Part shown: one piece after another, positions 25,380 to 33,803 of the stretch | Numbering within the stretch: position 1 is the first letter of the stretch | Layout of the letters: every line of letters starts with the position of its first letter | Assembly: GCF_008065375.1 (NCBI RefSeq) | Contig: NZ_VJYI01000002.1 | Coordinates: 744,001 to 808,000, forward strand | Source of the DNA: Nonomuraea sp. SYSU D8015 | GTDB taxonomy: Bacteria; Actinomycetota; Actinomycetes; Streptosporangiales; Streptosporangiaceae | DNA: 64,000 bases | Direction of reading: 5' to 3' | The notes under the pieces: model-generated | Told to the model about the DNA's origin: nothing | Database searches by the model: none | The model's input: the letters and a program-made list of their open reading frames with translations, nothing else | Translations under genes and position numbers: made by a program

Positions 25380-26237
25380 ATGGCCCGTTCCTTCATGCTG
25401 CTCGCCCTGGCCGTGGCAGTCGTTGGTTGCGCACCTGTGGACAACACCGCAAGTACGGCGTCGGCCAGTCCCGCGGCGTCCACCGCCTGCACAAAAGAGC
25501 AGCTCAAGCTTCTCAACCCCGGCAAGCTCACCATCGGCACCGACAAGCCGGCCTTCGAGCCGTGGTTCAAGAACGACGACCCCGCCAACGGGCAGGGGTT
25601 CGAGAGTGCGGTGGCGTTCGCCGTGGCCGGCGAGCTCGGTTTCGACCGCAGCGAGGTTCAGTGGGCCACGGTCAAGTTCGACTCGGCGTTCGCTCCCGGG
25701 GAGAAACAGTTCGATTTCGATATCAACCAGGTGTCGATCACTCCTCAGCGTGCGGAGGCCGTCGACTTCAGCAAGGGCTACTACACCGTCAAGCAGGCCG
25801 TCGTCGCGGTCGAGGGCGGCAAGTACGCCGAGGCCAAGACTCTGGCCGAGCTGAAGAACGCGAAGATCGGTGTGCAGGTGGGCACGACCTCGCTCGCCGC
25901 CGTCCAGGGCATCATCAAGCCGACAGCCGAGCCCAACGTCTACAACGAGCAGATCGACGCCGTCAACGCCCTGAAGAACAACCAGGTGGACGCGCTGGTG
26001 GTCGACCTGCCGACGGCGTTCTACGTGACCGCCGCGCAGGTCGAGAACTCGAAGATCGTGGGGCAGTTCAGCTCGACGGGTGGCGCGCCGGAGGAGTTCG
26101 GGCTGGTCATGGAGAAGGGCAGCCCGCTCAAGCCGTGCGTCGACAAGGCCGTGGACGCGCTGAAGTCCAAGGGTGAGCTGGCCAAGATCGAGCAGCAGTG
26201 GCTCGGCTCGGCCGCGGGCGCGCCCGAGCTGAAATGA
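25380..26237 (+). CDS. Amino-acid ABC transporter substrate-binding lipoprotein
   Basis: 285 aa. A lipoprotein signal peptide with lipobox VVGC (MARSFMLLALAVAVVGCAP) precedes an SBP family 3 fold (LTIGTDKPAFEPWF, FDFDINQVSITPQRAEAVDF). It binds a polar amino acid outside the membrane and delivers it to the permease. The start ATG at 25380 has GGAGG 9 bp upstream; a TAGAAT -10-like element is at 25334-25339. First of three overlapping genes. Confidence 0.9.
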   Translation: MARSFMLLALAVAVVGCAPVDNTASTASASPAASTACTKEQLKLLNPGKLTIGTDKPAFEPWFKNDDPANGQGFESAVAFAVAGELGFDRSEVQWATVKFDSAFAPGEKQFDFDINQVSITPQRAEAVDFSKGYYTVKQAVVAVEGGKYAEAKTLAELKNAKIGVQVGTTSLAAVQGIIKPTAEPNVYNEQIDAVNALKNNQVDALVVDLPTAFYVTAAQVENSKIVGQFSSTGGAPEEFGLVMEKGSPLKPCVDKAVDALKSKGELAKIEQQWLGSAAGAPELK

Positions 26238-27073
26238 GCGAGTGGGTCAAGTCCGAGCGGCAGGCTGAGCGGGAGCGGATCCGCAGATCGCACGCCCGCC
26301 GCTCGGCGTCGATCGCGACGGCCTCGACGGTTGTGTTCATCGTCCTGGTCGTGTCGGTGGTGACGAACGCGCCCGGCTGGCCGCGGGTGCAGGAGAAGTT
26401 CTTCAGCTGGAAGCATTTCGCCGATGCGATGCCCGACGTGGCCAGCGGCTTCCTGCTCAACATCAAGATCTTCCTCATCGCCGAGGTGCTGATCCTGATC
26501 GTGGGGCTGCTGGTGGCGTTGGCCAGGAGCATCAGGACGCCCGCGTTCTTCCCGATCCGGGCGCTGGCCACCCTCTACACCGACATCTTCCGCGGCGTGC
26601 CGACGATCCTGGTGATCTACCTGATCGGGTTCGGGCTGCCCGCCCTCCGGCTCCAGGGCATCCCGTCCGACCTGGTGACGCTGGGCATCATCGCGTTGAC
26701 GCTGTCCTATGGCGCGTACGTGGCCGAGGTCTTCCGCTCCGGCATCGAGTCCATCCACCCGAGCCAGGTGGCGGCGGCCCGCTCGCTCGGGCTGAGCCAC
26801 GGCAAGACCATGCGGTTCGTGGTGCTGCCGCAGGCCACGCGCAGGGTCGTGGTGCCGCTGCTGAACGACTTCATCTCGCTGCAGAAGGACACGGCGCTGG
26901 TGGCTACCCTCGGCCCGCTGGAGGCGCTCAGGCAGGCGCAGATCCACGTGACCAAGACGTTCAACTACACGCCCTACCTGGCGGCGGCACTGCTGTTCAT
27001 CCTGCTCACCATCCCCCAGGCCAGGTTCACCGACCACCTGGCGGCCCGCACGCGCAGGAGGCGTGGCGCATGA
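26234..27073 (+). CDS. Amino-acid ABC transporter permease
   Basis: 279 aa, HisM/GlnP family. About five TM helices with the EAA loop EVFRSGIESIHPSQVAAARSLG that docks on the ATPase. The ATG at 26234 overlaps the SBP stop (ATGA). A single permease gene suggests a homodimeric channel. Confidence 0.92.
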   Translation: MSEWVKSERQAERERIRRSHARRSASIATASTVVFIVLVVSVVTNAPGWPRVQEKFFSWKHFADAMPDVASGFLLNIKIFLIAEVLILIVGLLVALARSIRTPAFFPIRALATLYTDIFRGVPTILVIYLIGFGLPALRLQGIPSDLVTLGIIALTLSYGAYVAEVFRSGIESIHPSQVAAARSLGLSHGKTMRFVVLPQATRRVVVPLLNDFISLQKDTALVATLGPLEALRQAQIHVTKTFNYTPYLAAALLFILLTIPQARFTDHLAARTRRRRGA

Positions 27074-27813
27074 GCATTCTGTCGATCGAGGGAGTGTGGA
27101 AGAACTTCCACGGCCACAGCGTGCTGCGTGGCATCGACCTGGAGGTGAGCTCGCACGAGGTGGTGAGCCTGATCGGCGCCTCCGGCTCGGGCAAGTCCAC
27201 GCTGCTGCGCTGCATCAACCTGCTGGAGACGGTGGACGACGGCACGATCCTGCTCGAGGGCGAGGACATCACCGATCCCCGGGTGAACGTCGACGACGTG
27301 CGCAAGCGGCTGGGCATCGTGTTCCAGGCGTTCAACCTGTTCCCGCACATGACCGTGCTGGACAACATCACGCTCGCGCCCCGCCAGGTGCACCGGGTGG
27401 CCAAGGAGCAGGCCGAGGAGCAGGCGCACGAACTGCTGGCCAGGTTCGGACTGGCGGACAAGGCGCGGGCGTACCCCGACCAGCTGTCGGGCGGGCAGCA
27501 GCAGCGGGTGGCCATCATCCGGGCGCTGGCCACGCAGCCCAAGCTGATGTTGCTCGACGAGGTGACCTCGGCGCTCGACCCGGAGCTGGTGGTGGAGGTG
27601 CTGGGGATCATCAGGGAGCTCAAGGAGTCGGGCATGACGATGATCCTGACGACGCACGAGATGGGCTTCTGCCGCGAGATCTCCGACACGGTGTGTTTCC
27701 TCGACGGCGGCGTACTACTGGAGAAAGGGCCGGCGGAGAGGGTCTTCACGGACCCGGAGAACCCCAGGACCAGAGAGTTCCTCCGGAGCGTGCTCGCGAC
27801 CAGGCGGTTCTAG
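27070..27813 (+). CDS. Polar amino-acid ABC transporter ATP-binding protein
   Basis: 247 aa. Walker A GASGSGKST, Q-loop FQAFNLFPHMT, signature LSGGQQQRVAI, Walker B LMLLDEVTSALDP, H-loop TTHEMGF. GlnQ-type ATPase powering the upstream permease. The start overlaps the permease stop, and its 3' end overlaps the convergent APC permease by 4 bp. Confidence 0.94.
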   Translation: MSILSIEGVWKNFHGHSVLRGIDLEVSSHEVVSLIGASGSGKSTLLRCINLLETVDDGTILLEGEDITDPRVNVDDVRKRLGIVFQAFNLFPHMTVLDNITLAPRQVHRVAKEQAEEQAHELLARFGLADKARAYPDQLSGGQQQRVAIIRALATQPKLMLLDEVTSALDPELVVEVLGIIRELKESGMTMILTTHEMGFCREISDTVCFLDGGVLLEKGPAERVFTDPENPRTREFLRSVLATRRF

Positions 27814-29297
27814 CGCCGGTGGCGGCCGCGTGCGGGCGGTTCGGCCGGGCGGGCGGGGCGGGCCAGGAGGCTGTGGCGGCGGCCGTACACGAGGTAGACC
27901 AGCAGGCCGAAGGCCATCCACAGGGTGAACCACGCCCAGGTGAGCACCCGCAGGTTGACCATGAGCCAGAGCGTGGCCACCAGTGAGAGCGCGGGCACCA
28001 GCGGCGAGAGCGGCACCCGGAACCCCCGCTCCAGGTGCGGCATGCGGCGCCGCATCACGATCACCCCGGCCGCCACGAACGCGAACGCGAACAGCGCCCC
28101 GATCACCACGAGCTCCTGCAGCGTGAGCACAGGCACGAACTCGGCCAGCACGATCGCCACGAGCCCGATCACCAACGTCACCCGCGACGGTGTGTGGTAA
28201 CGGCGGCTGACGGAGGCCAGGCCACGCGGGATCAGCCCGTCGCGCGCCATCGAGAACAGCACCCGCGTCTGCCCCACGATCAGCACCAGGATCACGGTCG
28301 TCAGCCCGAGCACCGCTCCCGCGTCGATGACGTGGGCCATCCAGCCGACCCCCGCCGCCCGGAACGCGCTGGCCAGCGGCGCCTCCACGGAGATCTTCGT
28401 GTACGACACCATCCCCACCATGACCAGCGCCACCGCGATGTAGATGACGGTGGCGATCACCAGGCTGCGGATCATGCCCTTGGGCACCGCGCGAGGCGCG
28501 TTGACGGTCTCCTCGGCGGCGGTGGCCACGACGTCGAACCCGATGTACGCGAACGCGATGGCCGAGGCCGCCGTGAAGATCCCGAACCACCCGAACGCGT
28601 GACTCTCCCCGACGACCACTTCGAGCACGGTCGTCGGCGTGGTGGCGAGCGTCTTGGGCGCCGCGTAGAAGTCGGCGAAGTTGGCGGTGTCGATGTGCGT
28701 CAGGCCCACGACGATGACCGCGCCGATGGCCAGCAGCTTGGCCGCCACCATGATCCACAGCGCGCGCAGCCCCACCCGGGCGTTCAGCGCCACGACGCCG
28801 GTGAGCAGCACCAGGATCACGAGCACGAGCACGTCGGCGGCGAGGTCGGGGTTCGGTACGCGGACGCCGAGGTTCGTGATCGCGCCGACCGTGATCAGGC
28901 CCCATGCCCTGGCCACGACGGCGGCGGCGAACTGCAGTTCCAGGATCAGCGCCCAGCCGATGATCCAGGCCCAGACCTCGCCGAAGATGACGTACGTGAA
29001 GGTGTAGGCGCTGCCCGAGGTCGGCATGGTGGACGACAGCTCGGCGTAGCACAGGCAGGCCAGCAGGCAGGCGATCCCCGCGATCATGAAGGAGAGGATC
29101 ACGCCGGGACCCGCCGTGGTGGCGGCCTGCTGACCGGCGATGGAGAAGATGCCCGCGCCGATCATCACGCCGAGCCCGAGCACGACGAGGTCAGCCGGGC
29201 GGTAGAGCTCAGCCAGGCTGTGCCGGGCGCCGGTGCGCAGGCCGGTCGCCTCCGAAGGAGGCAGTCGTCGCAAGATCGTGGACAATGAACACCCCAC
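27810..29297 (-). CDS. APC superfamily amino-acid permease (CAT type)
   Basis: 495 aa, about 12-14 TM segments. The N-terminal signature VVLGLGVMIGAGIFSIAG and FAYIGFDVVATAAEET match cationic amino-acid transporter-like APC permeases. The GTG at 29297 begins the longest frame; a TTG five codons later is an alternative. Its promoter region holds two long palindromes (29356-29431), so its expression is probably controlled by a dedicated regulator. Confidence 0.88.
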   Translation of the reverse strand: MGCSLSTILRRLPPSEATGLRTGARHSLAELYRPADLVVLGLGVMIGAGIFSIAGQQAATTAGPGVILSFMIAGIACLLACLCYAELSSTMPTSGSAYTFTYVIFGEVWAWIIGWALILELQFAAAVVARAWGLITVGAITNLGVRVPNPDLAADVLVLVILVLLTGVVALNARVGLRALWIMVAAKLLAIGAVIVVGLTHIDTANFADFYAAPKTLATTPTTVLEVVVGESHAFGWFGIFTAASAIAFAYIGFDVVATAAEETVNAPRAVPKGMIRSLVIATVIYIAVALVMVGMVSYTKISVEAPLASAFRAAGVGWMAHVIDAGAVLGLTTVILVLIVGQTRVLFSMARDGLIPRGLASVSRRYHTPSRVTLVIGLVAIVLAEFVPVLTLQELVVIGALFAFAFVAAGVIVMRRRMPHLERGFRVPLSPLVPALSLVATLWLMVNLRVLTWAWFTLWMAFGLLVYLVYGRRHSLLARPARPAEPPARGRHRR

Positions 29298-29355
29298 TCA
29301 GGGAACTCGCCCACAATGTCTCACCACTTGGACAACAGCAAGCACGAGAGCATTA

Positions 29356-29431
29356 CAGTGGACCGCGTTCAGCGGTCCGCTGCAGGTAGCGGTGTTTGCA
29401 CCTACAGTGGACCGCGTTCAGCGGTCCACTG
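29356..29431. promoter_or_regulatory. Twin 27-bp palindromes upstream of the APC permease
   Basis: Two copies of CAGTGGACCGC-GTTCA-GCGGTCC(G/A)CTG at 29356-29382 and 29405-29431, centres 49 bp apart. The second is a perfect 11-bp inverted repeat; the first has one mismatch. A TGTAAT -10-like sequence (minus strand) abuts the first, so tandem repressor operators fit best; paired terminator hairpins for the MATE gene are the alternative. Confidence 0.6.
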
Positions 29432-29443
29432 CAGGCGGCGGAC

Positions 29444-30745
29444 CTACGCTCCGGTCACCAGCCAAGCGGTGCCCGCGGCGCGGCGCACGAGAGTGATCAT
29501 ACGGGCGATCATCCACACGCCCAGCGCGCACCAGAGGGCGACGACGCCGAGACCCGAGGCCAGGGCGGCGGCAGGCAGGTACGCCAGCGTCGTCCACACC
29601 CCCGCCCACGCCAGATAACGCTGGTCGCCCGCTCCGATCAGCACGCCGTCCAGCACGAACACCACCCCGCACACCGGCTGGAACAGCGCCACCGGCCACA
29701 TCAACGCCAGCAGCAGCTCGGCGACCACCGGCTCGGCGTCGAACAGCCCCGGCAGCACCGGCCTGGCGGCGACCACGAACAGGCCCAGCACGACTCCTGA
29801 CCAGACGCCCCACTGCACCATGCGCCTGGTGGCCGCCCGGGCGGCGGCGACGTCGCCGCCGCCGAGCGCGCGTCCCGTGATGGCCTGCCCCGCGATGGCG
29901 ATGGCGTCCAGTGCGAATGCGAGGAGCGTCCACACCTGGATGGCGATGGCGTACGCGGCCAGCTCGGCCTCGCCCATCCTGGTGGCGATCGTGGTGGCGG
30001 CGAGTAGCACGATCCGCAGGCAGACCGTGCGGATGAACAGCGCGAACCCGGCCGTACCCGCCTGTTTGATCCCGGCCAGGCCGGGTGTGAGCGGCGTGCC
30101 AAGCCGCAGCGCGCCTCTGGCCACCACGACCAGGTAGACGGCGGCGCCCAGCGTCTGCGCCAGTACGGTGCCCCACGCCGACCCGGCGATGCCCCAATGC
30201 AGCCCCAGCACGAACCAGGCGTTCAGCGCCGCGTTGAGCGCGAAGGACCCGATGGCCACGACCAGCGGCGTGACCGTGTCCTGCAGCCCCCGCAGCACGC
30301 CGGTCCCCGCGAGCACGACCAGCATGCCCGGCGTGCCGAGCAGGCTGATCCGCAGGTAGGTCACGGCCTGTTCCGTCTGTCCGGGATTGGCCCCGAACAG
30401 CTCTACGACGGCCGGCGCCAGCGGCCAGCAGACGACGATCAACGCCACGCCGATGCCCAGCGCCAGCCAGATCCCGTCCACACCGTTGCTCATGGCCCGC
30501 GCGTGGTTGCCCGCCCCGCTCTGCCGCGCCACGGACGCCGTGGTGCCGTAGGCGAGGAAGACGCACAGGTTCACCAGCGTCGCGAGGACCGCACCCGCCA
30601 CGCCCAGCGCGCCCACGGCCGTGGTGCCGAGTCCATGGCCCACGATGGCGTAGTCGGCGAGCAGGAAGAGCGGCTCGGCGACGAGCGCCCCGAACGCGGG
30701 CACGGCCAGCCGCAGGATCTCCCTGTCTTTGGGTGTAATGGGCAT
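29444..30745 (-). CDS. MATE family efflux transporter
   Basis: 433 aa, about 12 TM segments in two related halves (RLAVPAFGALVAEPLFLLAD near the start; RTVCLRIVLLAATTIATRMG in the second half). Cation-coupled multidrug antiporter of the DinF/NorM superfamily. Start ATG at 30745, inside an inverted repeat that could serve as an operator. Divergent from dnaB. Confidence 0.9.
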   Translation of the reverse strand: MPITPKDREILRLAVPAFGALVAEPLFLLADYAIVGHGLGTTAVGALGVAGAVLATLVNLCVFLAYGTTASVARQSGAGNHARAMSNGVDGIWLALGIGVALIVVCWPLAPAVVELFGANPGQTEQAVTYLRISLLGTPGMLVVLAGTGVLRGLQDTVTPLVVAIGSFALNAALNAWFVLGLHWGIAGSAWGTVLAQTLGAAVYLVVVARGALRLGTPLTPGLAGIKQAGTAGFALFIRTVCLRIVLLAATTIATRMGEAELAAYAIAIQVWTLLAFALDAIAIAGQAITGRALGGGDVAAARAATRRMVQWGVWSGVVLGLFVVAARPVLPGLFDAEPVVAELLLALMWPVALFQPVCGVVFVLDGVLIGAGDQRYLAWAGVWTTLAYLPAAALASGLGVVALWCALGVWMIARMITLVRRAAGTAWLVTGA

Positions 30746-30767
30746 TTGTCCATTATGGCCATTACAC
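30733..30767. promoter_or_regulatory. Inverted repeat over the MATE start codon
   Basis: GTGTAATG (30733-30740) and CATTACAC (30760-30767), 19 bp apart, straddle the ATG of the MATE gene. Candidate operator for a regulator of the exporter. Confidence 0.35.
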
Positions 30768-30812
30768 GGCGTGTCGGCACAACTTTCTTTCCTCCACAGC
30801 CGGTGGACATCG

Positions 30813-30930
30813 TTATCCCAGGTCAGAGGCGCTTCGGTGGATATCGGAAAGAGTTATCCCCAGCCTCCGTCCACAGGCCGTTCACACCCTGGGCGCAATA
30901 GTGCACAGCTTGACCACAGGGTTGTCCACA
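30813..30930. promoter_or_regulatory. Cluster of DnaA-box-like sites upstream of dnaB
   Basis: TTATCCCCA (30854-30862), CCGTCCACA (30867-30875), TTGACCACA (30910-30918) and an exact TTGTCCACA (30922-30930) lie within 80 bp, with a weaker TTATCCCAG at 30813. TTGTCCACA is the actinobacterial DnaA box. The cluster sits about 100 bp upstream of the dnaB start and could let DnaA control the helicase gene or titrate DnaA. Confidence 0.55.
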
Positions 30931-31031
30931 GGCCGCGTTGCCGTGAGGTCTCCGACTCCGCGAAACTGTCACACCGGTCGACTACAAGTGGGGGTGGTGC
31001 GACCGCCTGCAAGGTTGTTCGAGGGGGCGCG

Positions 31032-33629
31032 GTGAGCATTGACGAAGAGACCGGCGCAGGTCCGGGTCCTGGTTTCGAGCGCACACCGCCGCACAACATC
31101 GAGGCGGAGCAGTCGGTGCTGGGCGGCATGCTGCTGTCGAAAGACGCGATCGCCGACGTCGTGGAGATCCTGCGGTCCGACGACTTCTACCGGCCCGCCC
31201 ATCAGATGATCTACGACGTCATCACCGACCTCTACGGCCGCGGCGAGCCGGCCGACGCCGTCACGGTCTTCGACGAGCTGCAGAAGCGCGGCGAGATGGC
31301 CCGGGTGGGCGGCGCCGCCTACCTCCACACGCTCACGGCCGTCGTCCCCACCGCGGCCAACGCCGGCTACTACGCCAAGATCGTCAGAGAGCAGGCCATA
31401 CTCCGCCGCCTCATCGAGGCCGGCACCCGCATCGTCTCCTACGGCTACGGCGGCCAGAACGAAGAGGTCGACGACCTCGTCGACCGCGCCCAGGCGGAGA
31501 TCTACAAGGTCACCGAGCGCCGCACCTCGGAGGACTACGCGCCCCTGGCCGACATCATGCCCGGCGCCCTCGACGAGCTGGAGGCCATCGGCAGCCGCGG
31601 CGGCCAGATGGTCGGCGTCCCCACCGGCTTCCAAGACCTCGACCAGCTCACCAACGGCCTCCACCCGGGCCAGATGATCGTCGTGGCCGCCCGGCCCGCC
31701 ATCGGCAAGGCGCTCGCGCTCGACACGCCGCTGCCCACGCCGACCGGCTGGACCACCATGGGAGAGGTGCAGGTCGGCGACTACCTGATCGGCGCCGATG
31801 GCAAGCCCACTCGCGTGGTGGCGGCCACCGACGTCATGCACGGACGCCCCTGCTACGAGGTGGAGTTCAGTGACGGCACGGTGATCGTGGCCGATGCTCA
31901 GCACCAGTGGCTCACCGACACGCGCGCGTCCCGCGAGTCGGCGCAGGCGGCGGCGGTGCGCTACAACCGCTACCGCAATCAGCGGACGTTCGCAGAGGTG
32001 CGCACGACCGAGGAGATCGCCGCCACGCTGCTGTGCAACACCGCAGACAAGCGGCTGAACCACACGGTTGTCAACGCCCGACCGCTCGAACTGCCCGACC
32101 GCGACCTGCTGATCCCTCCCTACGTGCTGGGCGTCTGGCTCGGTGCCGGCCACTCGAACGGGCCCCGGTTCACCACCGGCCATCCGGAGATTGCCGAGCA
32201 GGTTGCCGCTGAAAGTATCCGGGTGGAGAGCCGGGGCGGACTCCTGTACTCGATGCGGCCGCCCGAGTCGGCGCCGATCGCCGAACGGTCGTGCATCGTG
32301 TGCGGCACGCCCTTCACGCCTCAGACATCGCAGGTGCGGACCTGCGGCAGGGTGTGCGGCGGCAAGTCGAAGAACTCCCCGCACGGCCCGTCCCAGCCAC
32401 CCAAGTGTCCCGACTGTGGCGGCCCGTCCAACGGGTTGCGCCAGTGCCAGGAGTGCCGCAACGATCATGGCACCATGAACGCTCTGCTGAGGAAACTGGG
32501 GGTACTGAACAACAAGCACATCCCCGGCGAGTACCTGCGCGCGTCCGAGGGGCAACGCAGAGCGCTTCTGGCGGGCCTGCTGGACACCGACGGATACATC
32601 AACACCCTCGGCACCGTCCAGTTTGGCGTCACGAACCGCCGCCTGGCGGAGGACGTCTGGGAGTTGATCCTGAGCCTGGGATATAAGGCGTCCTGGACGT
32701 CCGAGCCGGTGCGTGGACGCACCGAGGCCAGCTCAACCTGTTACACGATCACGTTCACGCCTTCCGACAAGGTATTCCGGTTGAGCCGAAAGAACGCCCG
32801 CGTGAAGACGAACGTCCACCCCGAGGCGACTTACCGGTACATTACCGACGTTCGGCCCGTGACGTCGGTGCCGGTGCGATGCATAGAGGTGGACAACACA
32901 GACCACATGTACCTCGCGGGGCCGACTTGGATCCCCACCCACAACTCCACCCTGGGCCTCGACTTCGCCCGCTCAGCGGCGATCAAGCACGGGATGACCA
33001 CGGTCATCTTCTCGCTGGAGATGTCACGCAACGAGATCACCATGCGTCTGCTGTCCGCCGAGGCTCGTGTCGCGCTGCATGCCATGCGGTCCGGGATGAT
33101 GGGCGACGACGACTGGACGCGTCTGGCCCGCCGGATGAGCGAGGTCGCCGAGGCGCCGCTGTTCATCGACGACTCGCCAAACATGTCGATGATGGAGATC
33201 AGGGCCAAGTGCCGGCGGCTCAAGCAGCGCAACGACCTGCGGTTCGTGGTCATCGACTACCTCCAGCTGATGAGCTCGCCGAAGAAGACCGAAAGCCGTC
33301 AGAACGAGGTCTCCGAGATCTCCCGAGCGATCAAGCTGCTGGCCAAGGAGCTCGAGGTCCCGGTCATCGCGATCTCCCAGCTCAACCGCGGCCCGGAGCA
33401 GCGTACGGACAAACGTCCCCAAGTTAGCGATCTGCGTGAATCTGGAAGTATTGAGCAAGATGCGGATATGGTTATTTTGCTCCATCGCGAGGATGCCTAC
33501 GAGCGCGAATCGCCCAGGGCGGGTGAGGCCGACCTTATAGTTGCAAAGCATCGAAATGGTCCAACCGCCACCGTTACTGTTGCCTTCCAGGGACATTATT
33601 CTCGCTTTGTTGACATGGCTGCCCACTAG
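31032..33629 (+). CDS. dnaB: Replicative DNA helicase DnaB with intein and a recoded 3' end
   Basis: 865 aa precursor: N-extein 1-226, intein 227-638, C-extein 639-865 (453-aa mature helicase). The N-terminal domain (PPHNIEAEQSVLGGMLL) and RecA-like motor are complete. Walker A is split as ARPAIGK/STLGLDF by the intein; Walker B is VVIDYLQLM. From about codon 794 (33411) to the stop, codon use changes abruptly: only 33 of 72 third positions are G/C, against nearly all in the preceding stretch. That segment appears imported with the downstream endonuclease. The GTG at 31032 with GAGGGGG upstream is preferred over a long in-frame extension. It unwinds DNA at the replication fork. Confidence 0.95.
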   Translation: MSIDEETGAGPGPGFERTPPHNIEAEQSVLGGMLLSKDAIADVVEILRSDDFYRPAHQMIYDVITDLYGRGEPADAVTVFDELQKRGEMARVGGAAYLHTLTAVVPTAANAGYYAKIVREQAILRRLIEAGTRIVSYGYGGQNEEVDDLVDRAQAEIYKVTERRTSEDYAPLADIMPGALDELEAIGSRGGQMVGVPTGFQDLDQLTNGLHPGQMIVVAARPAIGKALALDTPLPTPTGWTTMGEVQVGDYLIGADGKPTRVVAATDVMHGRPCYEVEFSDGTVIVADAQHQWLTDTRASRESAQAAAVRYNRYRNQRTFAEVRTTEEIAATLLCNTADKRLNHTVVNARPLELPDRDLLIPPYVLGVWLGAGHSNGPRFTTGHPEIAEQVAAESIRVESRGGLLYSMRPPESAPIAERSCIVCGTPFTPQTSQVRTCGRVCGGKSKNSPHGPSQPPKCPDCGGPSNGLRQCQECRNDHGTMNALLRKLGVLNNKHIPGEYLRASEGQRRALLAGLLDTDGYINTLGTVQFGVTNRRLAEDVWELILSLGYKASWTSEPVRGRTEASSTCYTITFTPSDKVFRLSRKNARVKTNVHPEATYRYITDVRPVTSVPVRCIEVDNTDHMYLAGPTWIPTHNSTLGLDFARSAAIKHGMTTVIFSLEMSRNEITMRLLSAEARVALHAMRSGMMGDDDWTRLARRMSEVAEAPLFIDDSPNMSMMEIRAKCRRLKQRNDLRFVVIDYLQLMSSPKKTESRQNEVSEISRAIKLLAKELEVPVIAISQLNRGPEQRTDKRPQVSDLRESGSIEQDADMVILLHREDAYERESPRAGEADLIVAKHRNGPTATVTVAFQGHYSRFVDMAAH
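31710..32945 (+). mobile_element. DnaB intein, class 3-like, in Walker A
   Basis: 412 aa, inserted between Lys and Ser of GK/ST. It begins with Ala, not Cys or Ser, and ends THN before a Ser(+1). The class 3 triad is present: Trp67 (DAQHQW, block B), Cys391 (VRCIEVDN, block F) and Thr410 (IPTHN, block G). This implies splicing through a branched intermediate on Cys391. The endonuclease part has a degenerate first LAGLIDADG (LGVWLGAG, acid lost) and an intact second (LLAGLLDTDGYI). Between them lie two Cys4 zinc-ribbon modules (CIVCGTP...CGRVC; CPDCGGP...CQEC). Host-like GC suggests long residence. Confidence 0.85.
33411..33629 (+). other. Recoded 3' segment of dnaB
   Basis: The last 72 sense codons of dnaB are rich in A/T-ending codons (GTT, CAT, GGT, ATA), unlike the rest of the gene. 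The last 31 can be aligned with the orphan copy at 34546: 30 of 31 residues are identical, but 20 of 31 codons differ, 19 of them synonymously. The segment restores the DnaB C-terminus while carrying little nucleotide identity to the host allele. Confidence 0.85.
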
Positions 33630-33643
33630 TACTACTCGAGCCC

Positions 33644-33803
33644 ATGGAAGGCAAGCTATCCGAGGTGCAGAAGGCGGAGTGTTGTTCAGCGTTACGCGGC
33701 AGGTGAAAGTGCTTCGAGAATCGCGGGGTCCTTCGGCATTTCTCGTCAGGCCGTCGTCGGCATCCTACGCCGACGTGGTATCGCGATACGCACCAACGCG
33801 AAG
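33644..33803 (+). pseudogene. N-terminal HTH repeat of the endonuclease, frameshifted
   Basis: An ATG at 33644 opens MEGKLSEVQKAE. Then one extra T at about 33680 breaks the frame; the other frame continues VVQRYAAGESASRIAGSFGI directly into the endonuclease ORF. Removing the T gives a 46-residue unit that matches the next repeat (KLTTEQKAAAVERYMAGESS onward) without gaps. Either the gene has a disabling 1-bp insertion, or translation starts downstream at TTG 33804. Confidence 0.65.

Noticed and set aside
30813..30930. Chromosomal replication origin
   Set aside because: Too few boxes, no AT-rich unwinding region and not between dnaA and dnaN; a regulatory or titration cluster is more likely.
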